Shown here one piece after another: positions 63,851 through 64,000 of a stretch of DNA of 64,000 nucleotides. Position 1 is the stretch's first letter; each line of letters opens with the position of its first letter. The position numbers and the translations under genes are program-made. Below the pieces are notes generated by a model. That model ran no database searches. It had not been told where the DNA came from and saw nothing but the letters and a program-made list of their open reading frames with translations. The stretch is from Cafeteria roenbergensis. Taxonomy: Eukaryota; Sar; Bigyra; Bicosoecida; Cafeteriaceae. The stretch spans positions 669,584 through 733,583 of the forward strand of contig VLTN01000009.1 in the NCBI GenBank assembly GCA_008330645.1, read 5' to 3'.

Positions 63851-64000
63851 ATAGCAACTTACTGTTCGGGGCTCCTATCTAACCGCCGCGGCGCCGCAGT
63901 TCAGTTCTTGGTGAGCCGTGTGCGTGAGGTTAGCTGCCAGGCCGGGGCGCCGTTCGTAAGTCGAGCGTGTCGCCGCCTTCGGGAGGCGTCGGTGAGTCGT
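63851..64000. other. Right edge of window, unassigned
   Basis: No continuous coding signal. A GTGAGC...CTGCCAG pair (about 63911-63940) could be chance. The Cys-rich coding sequence may continue beyond the edge. Confidence 0.3.

Noticed and set aside
1-64000. Integrated viral or transposon sequences
   Set aside because: I looked for polymerase, integrase, capsid, transposase and terminal repeat signatures and saw none.

Overview
The window is nuclear DNA of a GC-rich unicellular eukaryote (about 70% GC by eye). Seven genes carry nine short GT-AG introns (104-265 bp class, donors mostly GTGAG, acceptors mostly C/T-rich followed by GCAG or ACAG). Protein families include PARN, ARMT1/DUF89, a TmcB-like PAS/TPR membrane protein and a histidine kinase. 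There are no operons, Shine-Dalgarno sites, tRNAs or rRNAs that I can see. A bicosoecid-type heterotrophic flagellate such as Cafeteria would fit, but that is inference from base composition and gene content, not proof.

Layout, left to right: (1) 1-7554, minus: very long Ala-rich protein of unknown function, running off the left edge. (2) 8560-14943, plus: TmcB-like multi-pass membrane protein with PAS domain, one intron and one apparent frameshift. (3) 15317-16507, minus: TspO/MBR-like membrane protein, one intron. (4) 17026-20391, minus: multi-pass sensor histidine kinase with a degenerate H-box. (5) 20688-22679, minus: unknown protein, possible longin-like N-terminus. (6) 22969-24723, plus: secreted protein with an acidic Glu/Ala tail and a frameshift in its GAG tract. 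(7) 25074-25887, plus: small acidic protein. (8) 26206-27857, minus: ARMT1-type DUF89 phosphatase, three exons. (9) 28022-31144, plus: PARN deadenylase, three exons. (10) 31551-41715, minus: about 3300-residue membrane protein with two membrane-flanked ectodomains. (11) 43121-61015, plus: about 5960-residue secreted or surface protein built from twelve Gly-rich modules, ten-plus of them in a nearly identical tandem array, ending in three Cys-containing GCTxxxAxNF...DGSC repeats. (12) 60590-63850, plus: coiled-coil then Cys-rich repeat coding sequence that continues gene 11 but is broken by many frame changes.

The strand pattern is mostly head-to-head and tail-to-tail, so several gene pairs share upstream regions: 1/2, 5/6, 8/9 and 10/11. 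The two recognisable RNA/metabolite housekeeping enzymes (PARN and ARMT1) share only about 164 bp. The rest of the window is dominated by membrane, sensory and surface proteins (2, 3, 4, 10, 11).

The most unusual object is gene 11. Its 1482-, 1473- and 1338-bp tandem units are homogenised at the DNA level in patches: the shared half of the module is almost identical between subfamilies whose other halves have diverged, and the unhomogenised patches are visibly less GC-rich.
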